A stretch of 64,000 nt of DNA from Paulownia fortunei (GCA_019321725.1 CM033109.1:20429993-20493992); one strand, 5' to 3'. Positions 38,336-49,954 are shown, counted from the stretch's first letter. The notes: a model not told the origin generated them from the letters alone. Numbers and translations: made by a program.

Positions 38336-38907
38336 GAAGGAGCAAGTGGCACTAGTTTCACAAGGTGAGTAAATCTATTGGTAATTTGTATTGCATTTTG
38401 TGGTTGACAAGTTATTTTTGCTAGTTGTATTGAAGGAAGAAGAATTCATATTGATTTGGGATATTAAAGGTATAATTGCTTGTAATTTCGTCTCGAAATA
38501 TGTCATCTAAGAAGAAAAGAGTGAGAGTTTTTGAGAAAAAGAAATTAATTTTGAAAGGATATTTGAATATGATGTAAAAATATAATGATTACATTTGATG
38601 CGATATGTTTTTTTTTCTTTCTAAAACTATATTTCAATGTGAAACTTTATATGAATTTTTTTTCTGAAATATTGCTTGGATGAGATATTTACGAGAATAC
38701 TGCTTTGCTACTTCTTTGGTTGTTAATGTTAAATATATTATAATGCCATCTCTTTATTTTTTTCCTTTTTGAATTCCATTATACTTTCATGAACAATAAC
38801 TATACAACTACACATAGAAATGTGATATTTGAAGTACTTTTATACATAAATATGTATAAGTTTATCCATGTATGTATGCATAAGCATGGACATCCATTTA
38901 TATACAT
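38336..38907. other. AT-rich spacer
   Basis: This is unique host-like sequence between the copia element and the start of the duplicated flank. No coding region was seen. Confidence 0.6.
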
Positions 38908-39513
38908 AAATAAGTGTGTATATTAGTACTTTAATTAAATTTTTGTCAGTACAAGGTTCAAAAATACATTTTTCCAATCATTTTTTTTATTTTTTTTCTC
39001 ATTATAAAGTAACATAACATATAAATACTTATAAAAAAATATAGGATAATACTTAGAGGGATTGTATATATATGTATGACCCATTTTTTCAGATTATATA
39101 TTGCATATTTTTTTGTTATGTAATTATTAAACATATATTTTACATGAGCTATGTACCTTCGTTGAACTTAAACCTATCTACAAATTGGGCTATAATATAG
39201 TACAAGTTATATAAAAGAAATTTTATTTTATATGTTCGTGGCAGATCTTTATTTTTTATTTTCAAATTCGCCCCGCCTCGAACTTGCATAGTTTATTTTT
39301 TTTTTATATAAAATTTATATGACATAGATATTGTTGTCCAACGTTCACCACCAACCATAAGAGTTATTGCTAATACATAGATTCAATTGGATGAAAATAT
39401 CTAAAACATAAATGCTATAAAAAGTACAAATATTACGACAAAACAAAGGCATGTACACCCACAATAAGCCCAAAAAAGCTATGCAACAGATATATTCATG
39501 GCGGGGCTATAGA

Positions 39514-39685
39514 TAGGGATGGTAATGGGTGGGTCCAAACCCAGACCCCCTCTACTTGGGTAGGTTTTTGAACTTATACATGGCTTTGGGGTTGGTCATA
39601 GTTTTTTATTTTCAAACTCGCCCCATCCTGAATCCGCCTAATTTATTTTTAAAACTTTTAGAATATATTAATGGTGCTATTTTAA

Positions 39686-39716
<31 letters not shown>

Positions 39717-39864
39717 ATATTATAATTTTAAAATTAAAGAATAGGTCTAATGGGTCTAACTCGGACCTAACGAGTTTGGGGTAGTTCGAATCTTTAAAAA
39801 TTTTGGCAAGACAGGTCTCGAATTTTGGAAAATCTACCCCAAACCTGCCCTATTGTCATCCCTA
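39514..39864. mobile_element. hAT-like MITE inside the duplicated flank, copy 1
   Basis: The ends are inverted repeats: TAGGGATGGTAATGGG at the left and CCTATTGTCATCCCTA at the right. The interior has a TA microsatellite (about 39690-39720). Neighbouring 8-mers are only partly alike (GCTATAGA / ATTATATA), so any target duplication has decayed. It has no coding capacity. Confidence 0.65.
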
Positions 39865-39990
39865 ATTATATAAAAAAAACATAACTGTGGGATACATCCA
39901 AACTACACTCCAGCGATGATGCTACACTTTTCCCATATTTTTTGGGACATCTAGAGTGTTTCGCTGATGTGGTAAACCACCAGCCATAGT

Positions 39991-39995
39991 TATTC
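39991..39995. other. Target-site duplication TATTC of the Athila-type element (left)
   Basis: TATTC directly precedes the LTR start TGATAAGTGC. The same five bases follow the LTR at 52697-52701 and precede the second LTR at 51084-51088. Confidence 0.85.
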
Positions 39996-41605
39996 TGATA
40001 AGTGCATATTTTGACATATTTTTACATCAAATCCTTTATACTTTTCTTGCTTTATTCTTGTTAATATTATTGTTTTATTAATATTTTGTGTTAGGGAATA
40101 AATGGAAGCATGTTTCCAAACTTGTGCAGTTTTTGTAATTTGAGCATAACTTCATGATCAAAAGCTCTATGGACCTGAAGCTTTTTCATTTGAAAATCAA
40201 GCGATAGAGGTACAACTTTTATGTTGGAGGCTCAACCCAATTCAGTCTTGATGATAGCAGAAAATTCATCCAAGTAATTACACAAAATGGATCACCAAAA
40301 TTCGGATCAGAGTTCAGCCCAGTATTGACTTATTTTACCAATTCGGTTATATATCTTGAGCCCAAAGTTATTTTGGTCTGAAATTAGGATATGTTATACC
40401 CAATAGGTAAAATAAACAAGTTTTCTGAAGACAAGATGGTGTGAAAATGTGTCGAAATGGTAAAACTATAGGTTGCAAGTTGCTGTTGATGTTATAGGGC
40501 GGCTCTTGGACATGACTCGGTAATTTGACCATATCACCTTCATCCGATCGCCAAATTTGACAAACGATATATGAAAATATATCAGCGCTGAAAGATCTAC
40601 AATTTTGATGCTTCACATATCTTCAAATTCTAGCTTTATCTGACCGAAAAATGTAATTCAATTCAGTGGATGAGAAATTTGTGTAACAACTTACCAACTC
40701 TTGGCAACTAGCATACCACTTGATTACCCCTCCATTATTTGTTTGTCCTCTAGCTTACTCCAAGTACTATAAATAAGCCATGTATTAAGCTTGTAAGAGG
40801 AGGGGGGTAGAGGGTTTCTTTAGGCTAAGTTATCTAGTTTGTATGTTTTCTAGTATTGTAAGTTTTCTAGTAGTAAAAGAAATGCATTCTCTAGTTTCTC
40901 TTATATTTTTAGTCTTTGTTACTTTTATTATGTCTTTCTAAACTTTATTTTGCTGAGGAAAAAGGGTAAATCTCTTGATGGAGGAAGAGAAATGGTTATA
41001 AGGGTAGAAATTGTTTAAGTATGTTGTATTATTATTTTTATTTTTGATCTAAACCCTACTTGTTTTGTGGTGATTCTTGATTTATGTATCTCCAATGGCA
41101 CAACAAATACTTGGGTTCATTTAGCTTATTGTACGGTTTTACCCCACCGACTGCTAATGTGAAACCTTGATTTGTTGTTGACGAAGGTGTACATAAATAC
41201 TTGATCCCATAAATAAGTGTTGGCGTTAATAGATAATTTGCAATAGTAAGACAATATCATGATTACCTTATTGCATGAGTTACTTGATAATATCTTCCCA
41301 TTGGAACCTTCATTATGTATGGATTCCAATTGTGGCAATTAATAGAGGTAAAAAGAATAAATAACCATTTCTCTATCCAAAACTCAAGAGTGGATCCCTA
41401 ATCCTCAGTACTTTTATTACTTCGGTTTTTCTTTAGTTACATCATACATTAATTATTCATATATTTTGATTCACATAAACTCCATCTTTTTATAAATATA
41501 AACTTGAATTCTTCAAACAACTTCCCTGTGGATCGACCTAAGACTCACGAGAAATTTATTACTTACTACAACCTGCACTTGGGTTGCAACCTTAAAATTG
41601 TACCA
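39996..41605 (+). repeat. 5' LTR of Athila-type Ty3/gypsy element
   Basis: 1610 bp from TGATAAGTGCATATTTTG to ATTGTACCA. A TATA box, TATAAATA, at 40768-40775 should drive the genomic transcript. It is about 98 percent identical by eye to 51089-52696. Confidence 0.93.
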
Positions 41606-41610
41606 ATTTT

Positions 41611-41628
41611 TGGCGCCGTTGCCGGGGA
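41611..41628 (+). other. Primer-binding site, tRNA-Asp type
   Basis: TGGCGCCGTTGCCGGGGA complements the 3' end of plant tRNA-Asp (…CCCCGGCAACGGCGCCA) over 18 bases. It lies 5 bp after the LTR, as is usual for the Athila lineage. Confidence 0.9.
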
Positions 41629-41804
41629 AGGCAAGGTAAGTATTTAGGTTTGTTAATATTTTTCCTTTGTAAATATAGTTTGTTTATTTTATTTATGGAT
41701 ATATGGTTATATGGTATCGTAGTCATAATTCTCGACGTTTAGTAAAAAATAATTCCGAAACTTTGTTTGGAAATTTATTTAAATCATCTCCACACACTTC
41801 CATC

Positions 41805-42975
41805 ATGGCTGAAAATGAAAGTGTCCAAGATGAAAATGAGAATCAACAGGTGCGTACCATGCGTTATTACTTGCAACCTCCTCGAAATTCTTCTCCTTCT
41901 TGTTTCATTTTTCCTCTAAATGCAAATAATTTTCGATTCAAGTCAGGTATGATCCATTTACTTCCTAATTTCCATGGTTTAGACTCTGAAAGTCCTTACT
42001 TGCATTTAAAAGAATTTGATGAAGTATGTGCCACTTTTGATGATCAAACTTGCACAAATGAGATTGTTAAGCTCAAATTATTTCCTTTTTCTTTAAAAGA
42101 TAAAGCAAAAAATTGGCTTAATTCTTTAAAACCTAGGTTAATTGGCACTTGACAAGAAATGCAAGCTGAATTCTAAAAAAATTCTTTCCAACTCATAAAA
42201 CTAATGCTTTGAAAAGACAAATTCAAAATTTTTCTCAAAAATCGAATGAAGTTTTCTTTCAATGTTGGGAAAGATTTAAAGATTTGTTGAATTCATGCCC
42301 ACATTATGGTTTGAAAAATGGCGCTTAATTAGTTTCTTTTATGAAGGTTTAACTCCTGAAACAAAACAATTTATTGAAACAATGTGTAATGGTGAGTTTC
42401 TTGATAAGGAACCTGATGAAGCCCTAGAATACCTAGATCATTTGGCAGAAAACTCTCAATCATGGCATAGTGTTAATTCTTCCGAAGGTTCTATTAGATC
42501 TAATATTGCTAATAGTAATAAAGAAAAATATTACCTTAGTCAAGAAGATGATCTAAATGCTAGACTTGCTAGTTTAACAAGAAAGTTGAAGCCATGGAAC
42601 TTAAAAAAGTAAAGAAAATCAAATCTGTGCAAGAGGAAGAAGTTTGTAGCAATTGTGAACTTTTGGGGCACTCCACCAATGAATGTCCAAACCTTCCAGT
42701 ACAAGCAAATTTTATGAACACATTCAAAAGCCTTTCCATTCTCCATATTCTAAAACTTACAATCCACAATGGAGAAATCATCCCAATTTCAGTTGGCGAG
42801 ATGATAACCATGCCCAACCACCGCATTCACAAAAACCACAAAACTTTCATTCTTATCCACCTCCACATACAAAATCCATTGAGGATGCAATCAAGCAAGT
42901 TCCACCTTATGCCAATTTTTGAAAGATTTGTATACAATCAAAAGAAAACATCATGTACAAAAGAAGGCATTTTTA
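41805..42975 (+). pseudogene. Athila-type gag pseudogene
   Basis: It starts at the ATG at 41805 (MAENESVQDENENQQ). The gag core is recognisable: LPNFHGLDSESPYLHLKEFD, then LKLFPFSLKDKAKNWLNSL. A stop at about 42150, another in the 42170s and one near 42327 break it. It continues as FYEGLTPETKQFIETMCNGE (42340 on), and a CCHC zinc knuckle, CSNCELLGHSTNEC, lies near 42646-42690. The coding frame shifts after the knuckle. The product would be the capsid/nucleocapsid of the retrotransposon particle. This copy is defective, but all domains are present. Confidence 0.88.
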
Positions 42976-43019
42976 ACTGAAAGTGTTAGTTCAATCATTC
43001 AACAATTCACTCCACCCAA

Positions 43020-46000
43020 GTACAAAGATCCAGGTTGTCAAAGCATTTTTGTATCATAGGAAACACTAGAATAGAGCATGCTTTGCTTGATCTTGGTGCT
43101 AGTGTAAATCTTCTACCTTTCTCAGTTTATGAACAGTTAAGTTTGAGAGAACTTAAAACAACTTCTGTTGTACTCCAACTAGCTGACCGTTCGATTAAAG
43201 TTCCAAGGGAATAGTAGAAGATGTGTTGGTACAAATTGATAAGTTTTACTTTCCAGTTGATTTCATTGTTTTAGGACACAGAGCCTGTTGCACAAACACA
43301 TACACAAATTCCTATCATTTTTGGGTCGTCCTTTTCTTGCAACTTCAAATGCTTTGATCAATTGTAGAAATGGTATTTTGAAGTTATCATTTGGAAATAT
43401 GACTTTGGAACTAAATGTGTTTAATATTTGTATGCAACCTGCAGAAGATGTCGAAGTACATGAAGTGGATTCAATTGAGGAACTTGTTCATGAATACTTT
43501 ACTACTACTAACTCTTCAATTCTTTGGAGACTTGTTTTGAAAGTGAAAGTATTTATAAAAAGGAACACACTAATACTATCTCTGAATTTTTGCAGGTACA
43601 AGAAAAATATTTTTGGAAGCCAAGATTCGAAGAACTTTCATCATCAACAGTAAAATCTATTCCATCAAGTATTAAAGCTCCCGTGGTTAAATTGAAACCT
43701 TTGCCAGTTAATTTGAAATACTCTTTCTTGGGTGAGAATGAAACTTTTCTAGTAATAATTTCTTCCAAACTCGATGCATCTCAAGAAGGTAAGTTGATCG
43801 AAACTCTGAAAATGCATAAGAATGCTTTAGGATGGACCATTGCTGATATTAAAGGTATTAATCCTTTCATTTGCACACATAACATCTATCTAGAGGAAAA
43901 TGCTAAACCATCTAGAGAAATGCAACGAAGGCTAAATCCTAATATGAAAGAAGTAGTAAGAAATGAAGTCATTAAACTCTTAGATAATGGAATCATTTAT
44001 TCTATTTCTAATAGCAAATGGGTAAGTCCTACTCAAGTTGTACCTATGAAATCTGGAGTTACTGTAATCAAGAATGAGAATGATGAATTAATTCCAACTA
44101 GGACTGTTACTGGTTGGCGAATGTGCATTGACTATAGAAAACTCAACTCAGTTACTAGAAAAGATCATTTTCCATTACCTTTCATGGATCAAATTTTAGA
44201 AAGAGTTGCAGGACACGAATTTTATTGCTTTTTAGATGGATATTCTGGATATAATCAAATTGCAATTGCACTTGAAGATCAAGAGAAAACAACTTTTACA
44301 TGTTTTTTGGTACTTTTGCATATCGAATGATGCCTTTTGGATTATGTAATACACCAGCTACATTCCAACGATGCATGCTTAGTATTTTTAGTGACATGGT
44401 TGAACGTTTTCTTGAAATCTTCATGGATGATTTTTCTGTTTTTGGTAATTCATTTGATGATTGCTTATCTAATTTAGAAAAGGTTTTGATCAGGTGTGAA
44501 GAAAAAATCTTGTGCTCAATTGGGAGAAATGTCACTTTATGGTAACAACTGGTATTGTTCTTGACACATTATATCATTAGAAGGTATTGAGGTTGATAAA
44601 TCTAAAATTGAGTTAAATGCCAATTTGTCAACACCAAAGACTGTGAAGGAGATTAGATCATTTTTAGGACATGCTGGTTTTTATAGAGATTTATCAAAGA
44701 TTTTAGTATAATATCTAAACCTTTGTGTAATCTTCTAATAAAAGACACTATTTTTGAATGGACTGAAAACTGTGAAAATGCTTTTGTTAAGCTTAAAAGC
44801 ATGCTTACATCTGCTCCAATCATGCAGCCTCCAGATTGGACTTTACCTTTTGAAATAATGTGTGATGCTAGTGATTATGCTGTTGGAGCTGTCTTGGGAC
44901 AAAGAAAAGATAAAAAATCATATATTATTTACTATGCAAGTAAAACTTTAAATGATGCTCAATTGAATTATACAACAACTGAAAAGAATTACTTGTTGTA
45001 GTTTTTGTATTGGACAAATTTCGATCTTATCTTGTTGGCTCACCAATTGTTGTTTTCAGTGATCATGCAGTTTTGAAATATCTATTGTCAAAAAAAGATG
45101 CTAAACCAAGACTGATTAGGTGGATTCTCTTACTCTAGGAATTTAATATTACTATTCGAGATAAAAAGGGAGTAGAGAATGTAGTGGCTGATCATTTTTC
45201 GAGACTTGTTTGTGATGACTCATTTCAAACACACACCTATTAATGACACTTTCCCTAATGAACAATTATTTAATGTTTCTATTTTACCTTGGTTTGCTGA
45301 CATTGTTAATTTTTTTGTGACAGGAAAGATGCCATCACATTGGAACTCTCAAGATAAAAAGAAGTTTTTGACTGAGGTTAAAATTTTTTATTGGGATGAT
45401 CCATACCTATTCAAATATTGTCCGGATCAAATCTTTCGAAGATGTGTGCCTGACAATGAGATAGGTAATATTGTCAAATTTTGTCATTCACAAGCATGTG
45501 GTGGTCATTTTTCTGTAAAGAAAACTACTGCAAAAATCTTGCAATGTGGATTTTATTGGCCAACTCTTTTCAAAGATACTTACACTTTCTGCAAAAGTTG
45601 TGAAAATTGTCAAAAGTTAGGGTCCCTTTCAAAGAGAAATATGATTTCCTACACCCTATCCTAGTGATTGAAATCTTTGAATGTTGGGGTATTATTTTAT
45701 GGGGCCATTTCCATTATCATTTGGTTTTCTTTACATATTGGTTGCCATAGATTATGTTTCAAAATGGATTGAGGCAATTCCTAGTCGAAATAATGATCAC
45801 AAAATAGTGATAAAATTTTTGAAAGAAAATATTTTAAGTCGATTTGGAATTCCTAGATATATTATCAGTGATGGGGGAAAATATTTTTGTAACAAAGTTT
45901 TTGGAACTTTAATGAAGAAATATGGAATCATACATAAAGTTGCAACCCCTTATCACCCTCAGACAAATGGACAAGTTGAACTTGCAAATAGGGAGATAAA

Positions 46001-46573
46001 ACAAATTTTGGAGAAAATAGTTAACCCAAACTGTAAAGATTGGTCTCTTAGACTTACCGATACACTTTGGGCATATAGAACTGCTTTCAAAACATCATTA
46101 GGCATGTCTCCTTATAGGATAGTTTATGGAAAACCTTAATACCTGTTGAACTTGAACATAAAGCTTATTGGGCAATCAAAATGTTTAACTTCAACCTTGA
46201 TGAAGCTTCAAAATTGCGCAAATTGCAAATCAATGAACTTCAATAACTGAGAAATGATGCATATGAGAATTCTAAAATTTATAAAGCAAGAATCAAAGAT
46301 TTTCATGATAATAAAATTACAAGAAAAATATTTGAGGTTGGTCAAAAGGTTTTGCTTTATAATTCTCGATTGCATTTATTTCCTGGAAAATTGAGATCAA
46401 GGTGGAGTGGTCATTTTGTTGTAAAAAAAGTATATCCGTATGGGGCGATTGACATTGAGAATTCTAGAAATGGTAACATATTCAAAGTAAATGGACAAAG
46501 AGTTAAACCATTTCTAGTAAATCAATTTTCACAAGAGGAAATTCTTTTTCTTTCTAACCCTTGTTATGATTAG
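43020..46573 (+). pseudogene. Athila-type pol pseudogene (protease, RT, RNase H, integrase)
   Basis: The protease carries LLDLGASVNLLPFSVYEQL near 43090. The longest intact piece is 43524-44330 (268 codons), covering the protease-RT linker and RT fingers with WRMCIDYRKLNSVTRKDHFP. A one-base frameshift near 44310 separates it from the next part, whose catalytic box is FMDDFSVFG. RNase H follows at 44723-45200 (FEIMCDASDYAVGAVLGQ). Integrase has the HHCC zinc region (CHSQACGGHFS … CKSCENCQKLG) and the DDE residues in [17 protein letters not shown] and [12 protein letters not shown], followed after another frameshift by the C-terminal domain (46352-46573). No chromodomain is seen. Compared with the remnant at 0.9-3.3 kb, decay is modest. 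Confidence 0.92.
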
Positions 46574-46684
46574 TGTTGTATATACTCATTTTCTCTGACA
46601 TTATTTTATTTTTTATTTTTTTTTCTTCTTCTTTTATTTTTTTTTCTTTTCCCGGTTAAATGGCGGATAACGGTACTCCGTGGC

Positions 46685-46692
46685 TATAAAAG
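46685..46692 (+). promoter_or_regulatory. Putative internal TATA box upstream of the 3' module
   Basis: TATAAAAG sits in a short GC-richer block (CGGATAACGGTACTCCGTGG just upstream), between a pyrimidine-rich tract (46597-46652) and the next ORF, whose ATG at 46778 lies 86 bp downstream. This is the layout of a plant core promoter and is separate from the LTR promoter. Confidence 0.5.
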
Positions 46693-46777
46693 TTGGACTT
46701 GTCAGTTTCCCAAACAACTAAAATCTTTGTACAAATTTTCTTTGCTTTTCTCATTCTCTTTTCTTGTTCTTTTCAAA

Positions 46778-47336
46778 ATGGGTGATATTTTTCTAACTCT
46801 CAAGAAGCGATTTCCTTTTCTTCCTAAAAATGCAATTTTGAAAATTTATAAAATCAGGATTGAAAGATTGAGGATGCTTATGCACAAGGGCATTTCGAAG
46901 GACATACGATGGATAATTGAAGAAAAGGTAAGGCAGGTGAGTTTTCACATGAGTTTCCAGATTTGCTTACTAGATACATGTCTGGTTTTGGTAAAAGCAC
47001 ATATTCAAAAAAACGAAGGGCGAAAAAAATGAAAGTTTGTCATATTTGTGCTAGATGGACCTGCAACACAAAGTGTCGTTCTTTAGGAATGGTCTCTAAA
47101 AATTGAGAAGATGAACTTAAATTCATTATGGATGGACTGAGTAAGGAGTCTTTAGATCATATTATATTGACTCTTGAGACACATTCATGTAGATTGGTAC
47201 AACGTGCAATTCTTGATTTATGGGATCGTTTTCGAAATGAATATGAGCTTTATAGTCTTGGGAATCTGACATTAAAAGACCTTATTTTCCAGTTTATAAG
47301 AAAACTGGATGGGAAGCATATCCTCGACCCATAGGG
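46778..47336 (+). pseudogene. Athila 3'-region ORF of unknown function, frameshifted
   Basis: I do not recognise this ORF. It starts MGDIFLTLKKRFPFLPKN (an in-frame ATG also exists at 46727). A frameshift near 46930 moves the reading frame to HEFPDLLTRYMSGFGK. A cysteine cluster follows, CHICARWTCNTKC (about 47040-47080), spaced like a small zinc-binding site. There is one in-frame TGA at 47104-47106, then an open helical tail of 68 codons to a stop at 47332-47334. It occupies the position where Athila elements carry an env-like or accessory ORF, but no signal peptide or convincing transmembrane segment is visible apart from a hydrophobic stretch if the upstream ATG is used. Confidence 0.5.
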
Positions 47337-47572
47337 GGCGTTTAAGCCGTTACTGGACGTAAAACCAGAAGAAGATGTGAGCCACAATCACAACTACATG
47401 TACATACACGTGTTAGTAGGTAATTTTTAAATTTCATATGTGTCCTTATTTTCAATCTTTTTGACAAAAGAAAAAGACATGCAATAAATGTATTCCCTGT
47501 TCACAACTCAATAAATATCACCGTACTCACTCTATTTTTGCACAACTTATTTTCAAAAAAAATAAAAAAAAA

Positions 47573-48205
47573 ATGGAAGTTTCTTCAACTCGCAAATTTA
47601 ATTCCATTTGTGTTTTTTGTGGATCCAATCTAGGAAAAAATGGTGAGTTTATAGGGGCAGCCAATAACCTTGGTAGAACTTTAGCAGAAAGAAAAATTCA
47701 TTTAGTGTATGGGGGAGGCAGTTTGGGGTTAATGGGGAGTGTTGCTATTTTTGCTTATGTAGGAGGTGTCAAAGTTCTGGGAGTTATCCCAAAATCTTTA
47801 ACAGTACAGAATATCACAGGTATGACCATTGGAGATGAGCTAAAAGTGTCACATATTCAGGACAGAATGCCTAACATGTTAAACAATGCGGATGCATTCA
47901 TCATTCTACGTGACGGTTTTGGTACACTGGAGGAATTATTCCAAATTGTCTCTTGGGCACAACTCAACATTCACCAAAAACCTATAGGTATTCTTAATGT
48001 TAATGGTTTTTATGATGGTTTGCTATCTTTTGTAGATCATGCTGCGAAAAAAGGGTTTATTTCAACTTCTGCGAGAAGAATCATCATTTCTGCTCCAACA
48101 TCTGACCAGCTGATTGATCAACTTCTAGCATATGTGCTAAAACCTAATCCAGTCTTGGCTAATGTCGATGGTCCAATAGGAACAATGGTCGAAAATGCAA
48201 ATTGA
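47573..48205 (+). CDS. LOG-like cytokinin riboside 5'-monophosphate phosphoribohydrolase, intronless, inside retrotransposon
   Basis: LOG enzymes release active cytokinin bases from their riboside monophosphates in one step in the cytosol. The 210-codon frame covers the whole family fold: ICVFCGSNLG (12-21), LVYGGGSLGLMG (44-55), GVIPKSL (70-76), HIQDRMPNM (94-102, with the expected arginine at 98), FGTLEE (116-121) and LNVNGFYDGLLSF (141-153). The normal PGGxGTxEE motif reads RDGFGTLEE (113-121): Pro to Arg and Gly to Asp, each explicable by one base change. The conserved Glu and Arg remain. Plant LOG genes usually have several introns; this has none, so it is probably a captured cDNA. It lies between a decayed ORF and the 3' polypurine tract, same strand as pol, and its frame is open while gag and pol are broken. 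An A-rich run directly precedes the ATG. Whether it is active is unknown. Confidence 0.9.
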   Translation: MEVSSTRKFNSICVFCGSNLGKNGEFIGAANNLGRTLAERKIHLVYGGGSLGLMGSVAIFAYVGGVKVLGVIPKSLTVQNITGMTIGDELKVSHIQDRMPNMLNNADAFIILRDGFGTLEELFQIVSWAQLNIHQKPIGILNVNGFYDGLLSFVDHAAKKGFISTSARRIIISAPTSDQLIDQLLAYVLKPNPVLANVDGPIGTMVENAN

Positions 48206-49940
48206 ATTTGACTCTCAGTCTGTGATACTTATTGTTAATAATTTTATCTAATAGTATGTGTTTTTTTTTTCTTTGTTTCAGCTTTATTAGCCGCATTTCA
48301 GGTGATATCTTTCAAACTCTACTTTCCTATCTATTTTTGACATTGGGGACAATGTCTCGATTAGGTTGGGGGGGATAATTGATATCATGACTTGTATATT
48401 CAATGTGTGTTTTTCTAGTATTTAAAAAAATATAATAATAAAAATAAATATAAAATACAAAATATAAAAAAAAAAATATAAATCAAGCGTGTTTTTTTTT
48501 ATGGGTCCGTTGAAAGCATGAAAAAAGGTGGCTGAGTAAAGGGTAATTATAACACTCTTGAGACGCATCCCTATTTTTTGCATAACATGACAGGTTTGTA
48601 AAGTTTTTAACAAGTATTTGTGAATTATCAATTTTTTTTTTGAGTCGTATAGGTTCTTCCAACTTCAATGATTAAAATTAAGCATGAATAATATGGTTTC
48701 ATTGATGATGGGTGTTGTTTTTGACTTTGATGTTATTATTTGGTTAATATATTTTTGCGATAATTATACTCAAATTTTATTTTACACAAATAGTTATGTT
48801 ATTTAGTGTGAAGACAATCATGTCAAAATAGATAGTTCTTATGCCCTTGCTCTAATCATCACTTGAATCTTCAACATATAGGGGTTGAGTATTAGAACTT
48901 TTACTTTTGGTTTGTCGAGGCGAACGACTGATAGTGCACCACTAGAAAAATGATTAAGGCATTAGGCTTTCTAGCACCATTGCCACATCAGCTTGTTCCC
49001 TATATGATGTTTCAAGAAAACATCCCCCTAGTAAACCACTTTGAGCCTTACAATAAATAATTTTTTTTTTATAACCATATATTTTTACATAGCCTAAATA
49101 CACTATTATCCAACCCTTGTTCTAAAAATGATTGGAGTTTAAGAGACATTCAATTGACAGCTTGAACTTACAAAAAAAATTCAGGTTGGAATAGAAGATA
49201 AGTGTGGGGGAGTTTCTTTTAAAAAAAAAAGTTGCAAAGTGCTACAAGTTGCAACTAAAAATGAGATGTTGCAAGATGAATAAAAGGGGTCCAATTCAAT
49301 AACAATAGACTCCAGTGTGAAATTTGTGGAGTTGGAGAATTTTTCATCGATAAATTTTATGTCTCTAATTCCACGAAAATTTTAGAACCTTTGTTGCATC
49401 CTATCCTTTTATTTCTTAGCTACATCACCACTCTTTGACCCCATTACAACCTTTGTTGAAGACCTTTTGATTTCGTGTGGTGCCTTCAGTGTAGTGGAGA
49501 TTTGCACCAAAGGAAGAGCCTGTGATGTTTAACTTTTCTGTTAGAGATTGGGTTATGATTTTTGTAAGGTTTTATGAGAATTCACTTATTTGAAACATGC
49601 ATAGTTTCATCACTATTGACATTAACTATCCACACACACACTTGAGTATGATTATTGTGGAAATGTATTGATTTTTGAATGACTAAGAGTTAAACTCAAC
49701 ACTTGTTTGATTTTATTTCCATATTACTTTGTTGCTTCATGAGAATAAAAGTTGAAAGATAGTTATTATAGGTGTTTGTAGGTATCACTGCTGGAAACCT
49801 TCACGAGACTACAACTCGTCCTCTATGGACTACCTAGGGGTTTAAAGGCTTGTTGCATATGCTAAATGCAATCGTAATTTTCTACGAAAGTGGATTAGTT
49901 TATGTTTATTTTAACCTTGCTCGAGGACAAGCAAGGGTTA
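48206..49940 (+). other. Non-coding 3' region of the Athila-type element
   Basis: No coding frame is supported. Features seen are a possible splice acceptor (CTTTGTTTCAG, about 48271-48281), the phrase ATTGGGGACAATGTCTCGATTAG followed by GGTTGGGGGGG (about 48342-48375), and AAGTGTGGGGGAG at 49199-49211, an internal copy of the polypurine-tract phrase. Such non-coding 3' regions are usual in Athila and related elements. Confidence 0.6.
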
Positions 49941-49954
49941 AGTGTGGGGGAATT
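49940..49954 (+). other. Polypurine tract of the Athila-type element
   Basis: AAGTGTGGGGGAATT immediately precedes the LTR start TGATAAGTGC at 49955. Confidence 0.85.

Larger units (their letters stand above)
38908..39995. repeat. Duplicated host flank, copy 1 (partner 50011-51088)
   Basis: About 1.09 kb is nearly identical to 50011-51088, with roughly ten substitutions by eye plus microsatellite length changes. It includes a hAT-like MITE and ends in TATTC (39991-39995), the target duplication in front of the LTR. The homology starts abruptly at AAATAAGTGTGTATATTAG. Confidence 0.93.

Noticed and set aside
39529..39744. 71-codon plus-strand frame starting MGPNPDPLYLG, repeated at 50633
   Set aside because: It lies wholly inside a hAT-like MITE. 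It appears twice only because the flank is duplicated, and it has no domain.
42540..42826. Minus-strand frames of 68 and 85 codons opposite the Athila gag zinc-knuckle region
   Set aside because: These are shadows of gag on the other strand.
46727..47032. Hydrophobic N-terminus (from the ATG at 46727) as a signal peptide of a retroviral envelope
   Set aside because: The hydrophobic stretch overlaps the likely leader downstream of the TATA box, and a later ATG at 46778 fits better. No transmembrane or fusion features follow.
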